Positions 6,284-13,813 of a stretch of DNA of 35,527 nt are shown here, one piece after another. The DNA is taken from NCBI GenBank assembly GCA_039800165.1, contig JBDLRH010000095.1, positions 1 to 35,527 on the forward strand, read 5' to 3'. The translations under genes were made by a program, and so were the position numbers. The notes under the pieces were generated by a model. The model saw only the letters and a program-made list of their open reading frames with translations. It made no database searches and was not told where the DNA came from. The stretch is from JBDLRH01 sp039800165 (GTDB lineage: Bacteria; Pseudomonadota; Gammaproteobacteria; Burkholderiales; Burkholderiaceae_C). Each line of letters starts with the position of its first letter. Within the stretch, counting starts at the first letter, position 1.

Positions 6284-8749
6284 TCAGTTGGACGCGCACA
6301 TGGTGAACCCCGATGGCGCATCCGCCGGGCCTGCGGTGACTGCAGCACTGGATGTCTCGCTCGTTCCGCAAGTGGCGGCAGGAGTGCTCCCCGGCAGGAT
6401 ACCCGTCGCTCGGACACCAGAGCCCCCAGTGTTGGTGCTGCCCAAGGTAATGGTGCCGCTCCAAAGCGGAGCGGCGGGCGTAACTGGCACATCACAGTAC
6501 GGGTTGCTTGCGGCAGTCTCCCTGGCACAGGTGGTCCCGGTTCCTGCAGAAATGGTGAGAGCCGCATTTCTGCAACGGGTTCCGGTACAGGTACCGCTGA
6601 TTCTGGCGGTGGGCCCGTATGCCGACATGTCGCAGTTGTAGGGACCAGGGAGCGCAACGACGCAGGTATTCACGCCTGTGCTGCCTCTCACAAAGCCGCC
6701 GCTCTGCGAGGTGCTGACGGTGATAGTCCCCGAATAGCCTATTGGGACGCTGCAAGAGAACGTGGTTTGATTGCCAGTCGGTGGATCGATGGTGCACCCT
6801 GCGCCGCCCGTCCCGGTCACGGCCAAGGACGCCAGGGATCCACTGGAGTTTCCAAGGGCAATCACCCCGCTAACTGCAGTGTTACCCGACGCCGCACGGC
6901 CGACATTCAACGCGTTCGATACCCGTCGCGTGCTGCTGTGATCGTACGGATCGCGACCGATCGGTCCCGCGTAGGTGATGGTTCCAGACGCAGCAAGTGT
7001 GCTTGCGTTGTAATCCACCGCGCCCACGTAGTTGATACGCGTTGTGCCGCCCACCAGCCCCGTGTTACCTGGCAGCATGTAGGCCCGAATGTCTGTGTTC
7101 CCGCCAGACCCGCTGGCGACTGCAACTCGCCCTCGACTGTATGTGCCGTAATAATCCGTCGCGCTGGCAGAGATGTCCTTGATTTCTTCGTTAGTGACCG
7201 TCGCAACAGTCGTCGTTGCCGCAGCCCAACTGGCAAGTAGGGTGACATTGATTTCAGTGAACGGGATCAGACTGAGTTGTGGCGTGCTGCCTGCGGCGAC
7301 AGAGTAGAAGGTCGTGTCGATCCCACTTCCGTTGCTTGTGTAGACGCGGTCCACATAGATGCCGCGCGCAGCCAGTTGAACTAGGCTGTTCTCGGACCGG
7401 TTGGACAGATCACGCGACTCGAGTGCCGTCGCTTTGTCCGGGAAGGATGTTGCGGTGCCGCCATCTGTTTTGGCTTGTGCTGCCGCAACGTCGCCGACGT
7501 AGGTCTGGTACTTGGCAAGAGCCGTGGAGCTGTCGACCAGGTAGCCGTCCTTGGGCATGACTACCAGATCAACCAGCCGCCAGTCGCGCATCAGCCTGTA
7601 CACCCCGTCTACGCGCAGGAAGCGGCACGCTTCCAGGTAACGGTTGCCAGCGATTTCCTGAACGACCGATAACCCCAGCGCCGGATTGCTGGCATTGGTG
7701 AAATAGTAGTGTTTGTGGTTTCCGCCGGCTGTGTCTGTGTAGTAGTCTGCCGCGGGCCGGTCGGGGTCGTACTTCGGTGTCGACGGAGAATCGTGGTGGT
7801 CCCGGCAGCATGTGGTGCACAGCGGGTCCTGCGTGTCGCCGTTGATGCTGGGCGCCGTACCCGTCGTCTTTGTGACTGGTTCGGTGGGGTAATTGACCTT
7901 CAGCGAGCCGTCGACATACGTGTAGTACGCAGGCGACATACCCGCGCCGGAGCCGGCAAATTCGCAGACACATCCCACGGTGGTGTAGCTTTCGACCTGC
8001 TGCCTGGCGGTGGTGTCTGAGCCGCTGTAGCTGACGGCATCGAACTGCGTCGCGACGGAAAACCCCTTGGAACTGACATCGGGCAACGGCTTGCTCGTCT
8101 CTTTTTTCAGGCCTTGTCCGCCATCAATGGTGATGGGGACCACATCCGGAACTCCGATGGGCGTGTACCTGACCTGCGGTTTTCGCAGCGAGGAAACGGC
8201 GCCACTGCTGCCCGCCGAAGCGATCGTCACGTCGTTCGGCGCGATCGATGACTGCAGGCTTATGGTCCCGGTGCCGTTCTGGTCGGTCCAGGTGACCGTC
8301 ACCGTCACCAGCTTGAACTGCACGGCGGCGGGGGCCGCGGGCACATCAACGGATGCCCAGGTCCGGTTGAACACCACGTTGTCGAGGGTGACATTGCCCG
8401 CCGGGAAGACCAGCGTGCCACCCGCTGCCTCTACGCCGCCCAGGTTGGTGCCAATTTCGGTGAAGCAAAAGACACCATTGCCGCAGCCTTCAGAACCTGC
8501 GGCGGTGGTGTTGACCCACTTGTAGGCGCGCAAGTCATCCAGTTTTTCCTGTGCAAGAGAGGTGGCAACGGCGCGGTTGGCCGACGTTCCCCCATCGCGC
8601 AGCAGCACGGTGTGGATCTTTGCCATCGCCAACATGCCGATGGAGAGCACTGCCACCAGGATCAGCACCTCTATGAGGCCGGTGCCAACTTGAGAAAGCG
8701 TGCCGGGACTCCGCTGACGGCCGGAATGAGGCGATTTGAATTGGGTCAT
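6284..8749 (-). CDS. pilV: PilV-type minor pilin with a giant C-terminal extension
   Basis: The start at ATG 8749 overlaps the pilX stop by 4 bp. Residues 1-50 are classic PilV: a basic leader, prepilin peptidase site VG/TGLIEVL (Gly22 at -1, Glu27 at +5) and a hydrophobic helix. PilV proteins are usually about 170-200 residues, but this one has 821. The ~640-residue extension contains CVC, the Cys/His cluster CTTCCRDHH (Cys311, 314, 315, His318, 319), long Ser/Thr/Gly-rich beta segments, and near residues 650-790 about three related blocks with paired Cys and a WSGTITL or YSGTITV ending, suggesting small disulfide-bonded domains. In known systems minor pilins sit at the pilus tip with the adhesin PilY1. 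No pilY1 gene lies in this operon, so the extension may act as a tip adhesin (inference). Confidence 0.85.
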   Translation of the reverse strand: MTQFKSPHSGRQRSPGTLSQVGTGLIEVLILVAVLSIGMLAMAKIHTVLLRDGGTSANRAVATSLAQEKLDDLRAYKWVNTTAAGSEGCGNGVFCFTEIGTNLGGVEAAGGTLVFPAGNVTLDNVVFNRTWASVDVPAAPAAVQFKLVTVTVTWTDQNGTGTISLQSSIAPNDVTIASAGSSGAVSSLRKPQVRYTPIGVPDVVPITIDGGQGLKKETSKPLPDVSSKGFSVATQFDAVSYSGSDTTARQQVESYTTVGCVCEFAGSGAGMSPAYYTYVDGSLKVNYPTEPVTKTTGTAPSINGDTQDPLCTTCCRDHHDSPSTPKYDPDRPAADYYTDTAGGNHKHYYFTNASNPALGLSVVQEIAGNRYLEACRFLRVDGVYRLMRDWRLVDLVVMPKDGYLVDSSTALAKYQTYVGDVAAAQAKTDGGTATSFPDKATALESRDLSNRSENSLVQLAARGIYVDRVYTSNGSGIDTTFYSVAAGSTPQLSLIPFTEINVTLLASWAAATTTVATVTNEEIKDISASATDYYGTYSRGRVAVASGSGGNTDIRAYMLPGNTGLVGGTTRINYVGAVDYNASTLAASGTITYAGPIGRDPYDHSSTRRVSNALNVGRAASGNTAVSGVIALGNSSGSLASLAVTGTGGAGCTIDPPTGNQTTFSCSVPIGYSGTITVSTSQSGGFVRGSTGVNTCVVALPGPYNCDMSAYGPTARISGTCTGTRCRNAALTISAGTGTTCARETAASNPYCDVPVTPAAPLWSGTITLGSTNTGGSGVRATGILPGSTPAATCGTSETSSAAVTAGPADAPSGFTMCASN

Positions 8750-9978
8750 GGCAGGTAGTCCGCCCAACTCGCTGGTGTACGGCCGACCACCCGAAATTGG
8801 GTGTTCACGGGCGCGGCCAACTGTCTCATGACGGTGGCGTCGTGCACCAGATCGAAGGTGCCGTTCAGTGTCTGGCCCACAACGGTGGTGTCGTTGGAGA
8901 CGACGACACCGTAGATCCTGCCGCCACCATTGCCCGTGATGTCGCCGGCGTCGTATCGCCCGTCCGCGCCAGGCGTTGGAGCGAATGCAAAGACCAAGCC
9001 GTAAAAGCGCGAACCGGCCCGCAAGATGAACTCTGCGGATTCCACCACCAGCAGCACCGGCGCATTCTGGGAGCCGACAGTGCCGCTGATGTTGCACTGG
9101 CCTGTGGCCCAGACAATACCGGTTGTGGCGGCATTGAGCGTGCCGCAGTCGGTGACCTGCTGCGCCTGGGCCTTCACCGTGGCATAGCTGCCCATGGGAA
9201 CACCGAACAGGTAGGCCATGAGGTCTGGCGGGAAGTTGGCGTCGCCGTCAGCGATGTCGAGGCCCTTGCCGTCCTTGGAACTGATGGGTGCCGCACTGCA
9301 GTCTTCGTCGCGAAGATAGTCTCCGAGATGGCAGGACTTGGCTGCTCCAGACGGGGCGGGTACCGTTACCCGGGACCAGATGGACACAGGCACCCCGGTG
9401 CCGCCAGCGTTGGGATTCGCAATCACGTTGAAGTTACCGCCCAGCGCCACGTTGCCGGCCGCTGTGATGGGCGGAGTGTTGTCCAGGTTGGTGGCTCCGC
9501 CGAGGAAAAAGGTGCCCTGCCGGACCACAGCACTGGCAGTCCCGTCGGCCGAACTGCCCTGGCCGATGACGTAAAACAGGGCCTTGTTTCCGCTGCCAGC
9601 GGGCGTGGCCAGCGTGAAGGTGTCGGTCACGCTGGCTGCGCCATCGCTGTAGGTACTTGATTCGGTCCTGCACACCCACGTCGAGCCCAACTGCGAAATG
9701 GGCGAGGCAAACGTGCTGCAAGGGTTGAAGGTGGCACTGACGAGCGTTGCCCGGTTGGCGTTGCTTGACATCCATCCCATGCCAATTTCCAGGCGGCGTT
9801 CCGCCTGCGCCATTGCTTCACCATATCGAGCCTTGTTGGCGGAAGTGCGCAAGTCAATGATGCCGCTCTTGGTGAGATAGATCGATAGCAGCGTGACAAG
9901 AAACAGCAGGATGGCGCCGACCGTCAAGGCGGCGTAGCCCCTTTGGCAGGCCCTATGTGGATGGGAAGAAGTGCGCAC
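8746..9978 (-). CDS. pilX: PilX-type minor pilin
   Basis: This 410-residue protein has the PilX-type N-terminus: QRGYAALTVGAILLFLVTLL. The Gly of a prepilin site and a hydrophobic helix are present, but Glu at +5 is absent, as is usual in PilX. The body is longer than the ~200-residue Pseudomonas protein and carries beta-rich text with NGGGRIYGVVVSNDTTV near the end, seen in long betaproteobacterial PilX proteins. Minor pilins PilV, PilW, PilX and FimT form a priming complex in the inner membrane for type IV pilus growth. It lies between pilW (13-bp gap) and pilV (4-bp overlap), which supports the assignment. Confidence 0.82.
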   Translation of the reverse strand: MRTSSHPHRACQRGYAALTVGAILLFLVTLLSIYLTKSGIIDLRTSANKARYGEAMAQAERRLEIGMGWMSSNANRATLVSATFNPCSTFASPISQLGSTWVCRTESSTYSDGAASVTDTFTLATPAGSGNKALFYVIGQGSSADGTASAVVRQGTFFLGGATNLDNTPPITAAGNVALGGNFNVIANPNAGGTGVPVSIWSRVTVPAPSGAAKSCHLGDYLRDEDCSAAPISSKDGKGLDIADGDANFPPDLMAYLFGVPMGSYATVKAQAQQVTDCGTLNAATTGIVWATGQCNISGTVGSQNAPVLLVVESAEFILRAGSRFYGLVFAFAPTPGADGRYDAGDITGNGGGRIYGVVVSNDTTVVGQTLNGTFDLVHDATVMRQLAAPVNTQFRVVGRTPASWADYLP

Positions 9979-9991
9979 CAGTAGCCCCTTG

Positions 9992-10687
9992 CTAGCAGGT
10001 CAGGACGATGTTGCGGAGGCGGACCACCTCCCGCAAGGTCCGCTTGATCGACGCATCACTGACCAGCTCTCCGCTGATTTCCACTTCATAGGCGGGGATC
10101 GTGACCGTACGGGCGGTGGTTGTGGTGGCAGATGTCGCTCCCGCCTTCGTCAGGCAGGTTCCTGATGCCGTTGTGACGGTGCCGCTGACGGTGATGTCTG
10201 TCGGTGAGCGGTCCGTCACACGCAGGGCGGTGATCTTGACAACGTTGGGATCGGTGATTTTTGTGAAAGATCCTGCCCCAACCGCTGCCTCGACAGAGCC
10301 TGCGTTCAGCCTGAATGCGAAGGTATTGTTCTGCCCAGTGGAGTTCAGGTCGTAGCTGACTGTTATTACTCCTGAGGACTGGCTCGCAGTGATGACTGGC
10401 AACGACTGGGCGCTGATATCAAAGTCGGTGGTCGTCAATGAGGCTACCGACCACGAGTGATAACCAGCGCGGCGCATGTCACGAGTGATGGCGGTCATCA
10501 CAGTCCGGAGCTCATTGTTAAGCCGAGAGATCTTCATCTGAGTGGAATTGGCGCCCGCCGTGCTTCCAAAGATGCTGGTCGCGGCCGCAAGGATCACGAG
10601 CGAGATGGCAAAGGCAACGATCAGTTCCACGAGGCTCAAGCCCCGCTCGCGCAGACCCGCAGCGTGGATGAAATGTCGTCTGTCCAT
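9992..10687 (-). CDS. pilW: PilW-type minor pilin
   Basis: A 231-residue prepilin. ATG 10687 is chosen because it begins MDRRHFIHAAGLRERGLSL, placing the cleavage site RG/LSLVELIVAF (Glu +5) after a normal basic leader. It also lies two bases past the fimT stop, whereas the longer frame to 10957 runs inside fimT. The region after the helix has the LNNELRTVMTAITRDMRRAGYH segment typical of PilW, and the protein ends in Cys. It is predicted to be processed by PilD and inserted in the inner membrane as part of the minor-pilin priming complex. Confidence 0.86.
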   Translation of the reverse strand: MDRRHFIHAAGLRERGLSLVELIVAFAISLVILAAATSIFGSTAGANSTQMKISRLNNELRTVMTAITRDMRRAGYHSWSVASLTTTDFDISAQSLPVITASQSSGVITVSYDLNSTGQNNTFAFRLNAGSVEAAVGAGSFTKITDPNVVKITALRVTDRSPTDITVSGTVTTASGTCLTKAGATSATTTTARTVTIPAYEVEISGELVSDASIKRTLREVVRLRNIVLTC

Positions 10688-10689
10688 GG

Positions 10690-11196
10690 TCAGCACGCTG
10701 GATAGCCGGCGAGGCCCGTGGTTGTGCAGACACTTAACGCGGAATTGACTGCAACGCTGATGCGGAGTTTTTGACCACTGGCAGAGGTTATCTCTGCGAT
10801 CACGGTGCCGGAGGCCGGCAGGTTGATGGTTGCCCGCTTGGGATCGAAGGTGACTGGCGTGGTCGCGCTGACGCTGGTGCCAGCGTAATCGCTTGAGGTC
10901 ACCGTTTTGGACACAAAGGTACTGCTGGTCGCGCTTGCGGTGATCGCGTACTGCCACGCTGCCCCCGGGGTGAGGCTGGCCACAAAGACCTCGTTTCGCT
11001 TGACCGATTCAGACTGGGCGTAGCGCATGTCTGCGAGCATGTTGTCTGCTGCTCCGATCAGCCGCCTGCGGTCCAGCGTGGTCTGGATGGACGGCACAAC
11101 GATGGCCAAAAGGATGGCGAGCACCGTGATGGTGACCAGCATTTCGACCAGGGTGAGCCCCCGAATGCGTTGTGACCATCGCTGCATTCCGGTCAT
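10690..11196 (-). CDS. fimT: FimT-type minor pseudopilin
   Basis: A 168-residue protein starting at ATG 11196, whose ATG overlaps the pilE stop (ATGA). It shows the prepilin motif RG/LTLVEMLVTITVLAIL, then the FimT/GspH sequence NMLADMRYAQSESVKRNE, and a beta domain ending GLAGYPAC. FimT proteins are minor pilins of type IV pili; some relatives bind DNA through a basic C-terminal tail, but the tail here is not basic. It is one of two FimT-like genes in the operon, the other being at 5580-6137. Confidence 0.86.
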   Translation of the reverse strand: MTGMQRWSQRIRGLTLVEMLVTITVLAILLAIVVPSIQTTLDRRRLIGAADNMLADMRYAQSESVKRNEVFVASLTPGAAWQYAITASATSSTFVSKTVTSSDYAGTSVSATTPVTFDPKRATINLPASGTVIAEITSASGQKLRISVAVNSALSVCTTTGLAGYPAC

Positions 11197-11639
11197 CGTT
11201 TCCAGCAGGTGGTCGGCGCTTTTGCACCGGACTGGTCCAGAGTCAGAGGATTGCACGCAGAGTCTTTGGTGGCTTGTCCGCCTTGCGCAGTGCCTACGAT
11301 CGTATAACTGTCCGCAGTAGGCGTGCCCGAGGCCGTAAAGGTGTAGTAGCTTGTGTTGATGACAGTGAGAGACGCAGTAGGCGCATAGGTGTTGTTTGCA
11401 GCGCGCAGCTTCTCCTGCCTTAGCGCAAGCTCCATCATGTAACTCTGCGCCTCCGCCCGGCGCGATTGCACGATGTACTGCTGATAGGACGGGTAGGCAA
11501 TGGTGGCCAGGATACCGACGATGGCCACCACGATGACCAGCTCGATGAGCGTGAAGCCGCCCGCCAAGACGGGCATGTGCTGAAGAAATCGCGACTGGCC
11601 CGATGCACGCCCCGGTCGCATCGCTGTCCGAATCTTCAT
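11193..11639 (-). CDS. pilE: PilE-type pilin
   Basis: This 148-residue pilin has the canonical signal GG/FTLIELVIVVAIVGILATIA with Glu +5, then the PSYQQYIVQSRRAEAQ helix, and a C-terminal disulfide loop between Cys in DSACNPLTLDQSG and the Cys in TTCWKR. ATG 11639 is preceded by GGGGGCGACGAG. In-frame ATG 11663 and GTG 11669 are alternatives that only lengthen the leader. It is the first gene of the minor-pilin operon. In related clusters pilE closes the operon after pilY1; here it opens it and pilY1 is absent. PilE-type minor pilins are incorporated in the fibre; whether this is a major pilin cannot be told. Confidence 0.86.
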   Translation of the reverse strand: MKIRTAMRPGRASGQSRFLQHMPVLAGGFTLIELVIVVAIVGILATIAYPSYQQYIVQSRRAEAQSYMMELALRQEKLRAANNTYAPTASLTVINTSYYTFTASGTPTADSYTIVGTAQGGQATKDSACNPLTLDQSGAKAPTTCWKR

Positions 11640-11679
11640 CTCGTCGCCCCCGTGGAAATCCATGAACACTTCACTGTAC

Positions 11680-11696
11680 GGCGACTATGCGTCGCC
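11680..11696 (-). promoter_or_regulatory. hairpin in the pilE leader
   Basis: A perfect 6-bp inverted repeat GGCGAC / GTCGCC with a 5-nt loop lies about 40 bp before the chosen pilE start. It falls in the AT-rich leader between nrdR and pilE (11640-11820), which must hold the pil promoter. I found no convincing sigma-54 site (TGGCAC-N5-TTGC) there. It could be an operator or an mRNA hairpin. Confidence 0.35.
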
Positions 11697-11820
11697 AGAT
11701 GAGGTTGTAGCAAAAAAATGCGCCTTTTTCATCCAAATGTTTCTGAAACGGGCGCCAGGTGAGTGAAGCAGGCAACGCTGCGCCAGGCGGGGGCATTTGT
11801 AAATGAGCCTAGGCAAGCTT

Positions 11821-11850
11821 GCGCTGGGCCGGCGGCGCCGGCTTCAGCGC
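11821..11850 (-). terminator. strong stem-loop at the end of nrdR
   Basis: Outer arms GCGCTG / CAGCGC enclose GCCGGC / GCCGGC, giving a long GC-rich hairpin that overlaps the nrdR stop codon. No U-tract follows, so it is not a classic intrinsic terminator. It may stabilise the glyA-nrdR mRNA end or aid Rho-dependent termination before the pil operon. Two further short palindromes (GCAAGCTTGC, GCCTAGGC) follow directly. Confidence 0.45.
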
Positions 11851-12293
11851 CTCACCTCATCCACCAGCGTCTTGAACTCATCAATGTCCTCAAAGCTGCG
11901 GTACACGCTGGCAAAGCGCACGTAGGCCACCTTGTCGAGCTTTTTGAGCTCGCGCATCACCAGCTCACCAATGCGCTGCGAGGGCAGTTCGCGCTGGCCC
12001 AGGTTCAGCAGCTTCTCTTCGATGCGCTCGATCGCGGCGTCCACCTGCTCGGTGCTCACCGGTCGCTTGCGCAGCGCCAGGTTCATCGATCCGCGCAGCT
12101 TGCTGCGGTCGTAGTCGATGCGCCGGCCGTCTTTCTTCACCACCGCCGGAAAGTTGACCTCCGGCCGTTCGTAGGTGGTAAAGCGCTTTTCGCAGGCGCC
12201 GCACTGCCGGCGGCGGCGGATGAAGTCGCCGTCTTCAGCCACGCGGGTCTCGACGACCTGCGTCTCGGCGTGGCTGCAGAACGGGCACTTCAT
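11844..12293 (-). CDS. nrdR: transcriptional repressor NrdR
   Basis: A 149-residue protein of exact family length. An N-terminal zinc ribbon with Cys3, Cys6, Cys31 and Cys34 (MKCPFC, QCGACEKRFTTYER) is followed by an ATP-cone domain from about residue 49 (VVKKDGRRIDYDRSKLR). NrdR binds NrdR boxes upstream of ribonucleotide reductase genes and represses them when loaded with dATP/ATP. It lies 6 bp after glyA on the same strand and probably shares its transcript. In many proteobacteria nrdR is followed directly by ribD; here the pil operon lies between them. Confidence 0.97.
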   Translation of the reverse strand: MKCPFCSHAETQVVETRVAEDGDFIRRRRQCGACEKRFTTYERPEVNFPAVVKKDGRRIDYDRSKLRGSMNLALRKRPVSTEQVDAAIERIEEKLLNLGQRELPSQRIGELVMRELKKLDKVAYVRFASVYRSFEDIDEFKTLVDEVRR

Positions 12294-12299
12294 GAAAGG

Positions 12300-13544
12300 T
12301 CAGCGGTACACCGGAAAGCGCGCCGTCAGCGCGTTCACCTTGGCGCGCACGGCGGCGATGTTGGCTTCGTCGCGCGGCTTGTCCAGCACGTCGGCAATCA
12401 GGTGGGCCGTGGCGCGCGCTTCTTCTTCCTTGAAGCCGCGGGTGGTCATGGCTGGCGTGCCCACGCGGATGCCGCTGGTCACCATCGGCTTCTCCGGGTC
12501 GTTGGGGATGGCGTTCTTGTTGATGGTCATGTGCGCCTGGCCCAGCACCGCCTCGGCTTCCTTGCCGGTGATGCCCTTGGCGCGCAGGTCCACCAGCATC
12601 ACGTGGCTTTGCGTGCCGCCGCTCACGATGCGCAGGCCGCGCTCGGTCAGCGTCTGCGCCACCGCCTGCGCGTTCTTCACCACCTGCTGCTGGTAGGCCT
12701 TGAAGTCGGGCTGCAGCGCCTCCTTGAAGGCCACCGCCTTGGCCGCGATCACATGCATCAGCGGGCCGCCCTGCAGGCCGGGGAACACGGCGCTGTTGAT
12801 CGCCTTCTCGTGCTCGGCTTTCGAGAGGATGATGCCGCCGCGCGGGCCGCGCAGGCTCTTGTGGGTGGTGCTGGTCACCACATCGGCATGCGGCACCGGG
12901 TTGGGGTACACGCCCGCGGCGATCAGGCCGGCGTAGTGCGCCATGTCCACCATGAAGATGGCGCCCACGTCCTTCGCCACCTTGGCAAAGCGCGCAAAGT
13001 CGATGTGCAGGCTGTAAGCCGACGCACCCGCGATGATCAGCTTCGGGCGCGACTCGTGGGCCTTGCGCTCCATCGCGTCGTAGTCGATGGCCTCTTGCGC
13101 GTTCAGTCCGTAGCTCACCACGTTGAACCACTTGCCGCTCAGGTTCAGCGGCATGCCGTGGGTCAGGTGGCCGCCTTCGGCCAGGCTCATGCCCATGATG
13201 GTGTCGCCGGGCTTCAGGAAGGCGAGAAACACCGCCTGGTTGGCCGAGGCGCCGCAGTGCGGCTGCACGTTGGCGGCATCCGCCCCGAACAGCTGCTTCG
13301 CGCGGGCGATGGCCAGCTGCTCGGCCACGTCCACGTTCTCGCAGCCGCCGTAGTAGCGCTTGCCGGGGTAGCCCTCGGCGTATTTGTTGGTGAGCTGCGT
13401 GCCCTGCGCCTGCATCACGGCCGGTGATGCGTAGTTCTCGCTGGCGATCAGCTCGATGTGGTGTTCCTGGCGCGCGTTTTCGGCCTGGATGGCGGCCCAG
13501 AGCTCGGGGTCGGTCTGGGCGATGGTGACGTTGCGGTCAAACAT
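12300..13544 (-). CDS. glyA: serine hydroxymethyltransferase
   Basis: A 414-residue fold-type I PLP enzyme. It begins MFDRNVTIAQTDPELW and contains ELIASENYAS (31-40), LTNKYAEGYPGKRYYGG (51-67), MVDMAHYAGLIAAG (198-211) and DVVTSTTHKSLRGPRGG with the PLP Lys229. It converts serine and tetrahydrofolate to glycine and 5,10-methylene-tetrahydrofolate, the main source of one-carbon units for purine and thymidylate synthesis. The leader carries a ZTP riboswitch aptamer (13671-13790), which fits control by lack of 10-formyl-folate. An AAGGA sequence lies 12 nt before the ATG. Confidence 0.98.
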   Translation of the reverse strand: MFDRNVTIAQTDPELWAAIQAENARQEHHIELIASENYASPAVMQAQGTQLTNKYAEGYPGKRYYGGCENVDVAEQLAIARAKQLFGADAANVQPHCGASANQAVFLAFLKPGDTIMGMSLAEGGHLTHGMPLNLSGKWFNVVSYGLNAQEAIDYDAMERKAHESRPKLIIAGASAYSLHIDFARFAKVAKDVGAIFMVDMAHYAGLIAAGVYPNPVPHADVVTSTTHKSLRGPRGGIILSKAEHEKAINSAVFPGLQGGPLMHVIAAKAVAFKEALQPDFKAYQQQVVKNAQAVAQTLTERGLRIVSGGTQSHVMLVDLRAKGITGKEAEAVLGQAHMTINKNAIPNDPEKPMVTSGIRVGTPAMTTRGFKEEEARATAHLIADVLDKPRDEANIAAVRAKVNALTARFPVYR

Positions 13545-13580
13545 GAAAGAGGCAGTCCTTCGGTGTCAGAGTGACATGAG

Positions 13581-13608
13581 CCTTGCGCGCTGACGAGCGC
13601 GGACAAGG
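13581..13608 (-). promoter_or_regulatory. hairpin between the riboswitch and glyA
   Basis: CCTTG / CAAGG outer arms and GCGCT / AGCGC inner arms form a stem about 40 nt before the glyA start and downstream of the ZTP aptamer. There is no U-run. It may be part of the expression platform acting at the level of translation or Rho, but the switch partner is not identified. Confidence 0.35.
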
Positions 13609-13670
13609 GCTGCCCAGGCGAACGGCTGCGCGCTGCGGGCCGAGACGGTGCGGGCCGATTCCCGCTGCCA

Positions 13671-13790
13671 GCCCGGTCCGGGCGGCACGCTCCCCAGTGG
13701 TTTGCGCAGGAATCTGCGAGGTCCACGTCAGCCCGCGCCGGTGCTGCCAAGGGCAGCCGCCGCGCAGGCCTATCGCCAGTTGCGTGCGAC
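13671..13790 (-). ncRNA. ZTP riboswitch (pfl motif) controlling glyA
   Basis: Read on the minus strand, the leader has the conserved pfl-RNA blocks in the right order. AACTGGCGA (13781-13773) opens the aptamer, ACCACTGGGGA (13701-13691) follows about 70 nt later, then comes CCGCCCGGAC just after it, close to the consensus CCGCCUGGGC pseudoknot strand. GCACGC (13787-13782) before the first block pairs perfectly with GCGTGC (13690-13685) after the second, forming P1. The variable middle holds a CGCAG-ATTC-CTGCG hairpin. ZTP riboswitches sense AICAR-derived Z nucleotides that accumulate when 10-formyl-folate is short and turn on purine and one-carbon genes; glyA is a known target gene. Calling this class is by motif reading, not a covariance search. 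Confidence 0.85.
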
Positions 13791-13794
13791 GCGG

Positions 13795-13800
13795 ATTTTA
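13795..13800 (-). promoter_or_regulatory. -10 element for the glyA leader
   Basis: TAAAAT on the minus strand lies 7-8 nt before the 5' edge of the ZTP aptamer, where transcription would need to start. No good -35 is seen 16-19 bp upstream; that DNA is the 3' end of the lytic transglycosylase gene and holds an imperfect 15-bp duplication (13801-13810 and 13817-13826 share GCCGAGGGCC). Confidence 0.45.
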
Positions 13801-13813
13801 GCCGAGGGCCAAT

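Noticed and set aside
11697..11765. Sigma-54 promoter for pilE
   Set aside because: CTGGCGCCCGTTTC looks vaguely similar but does not fit TGGCAC-N5-TTGC in spacing or sequence.
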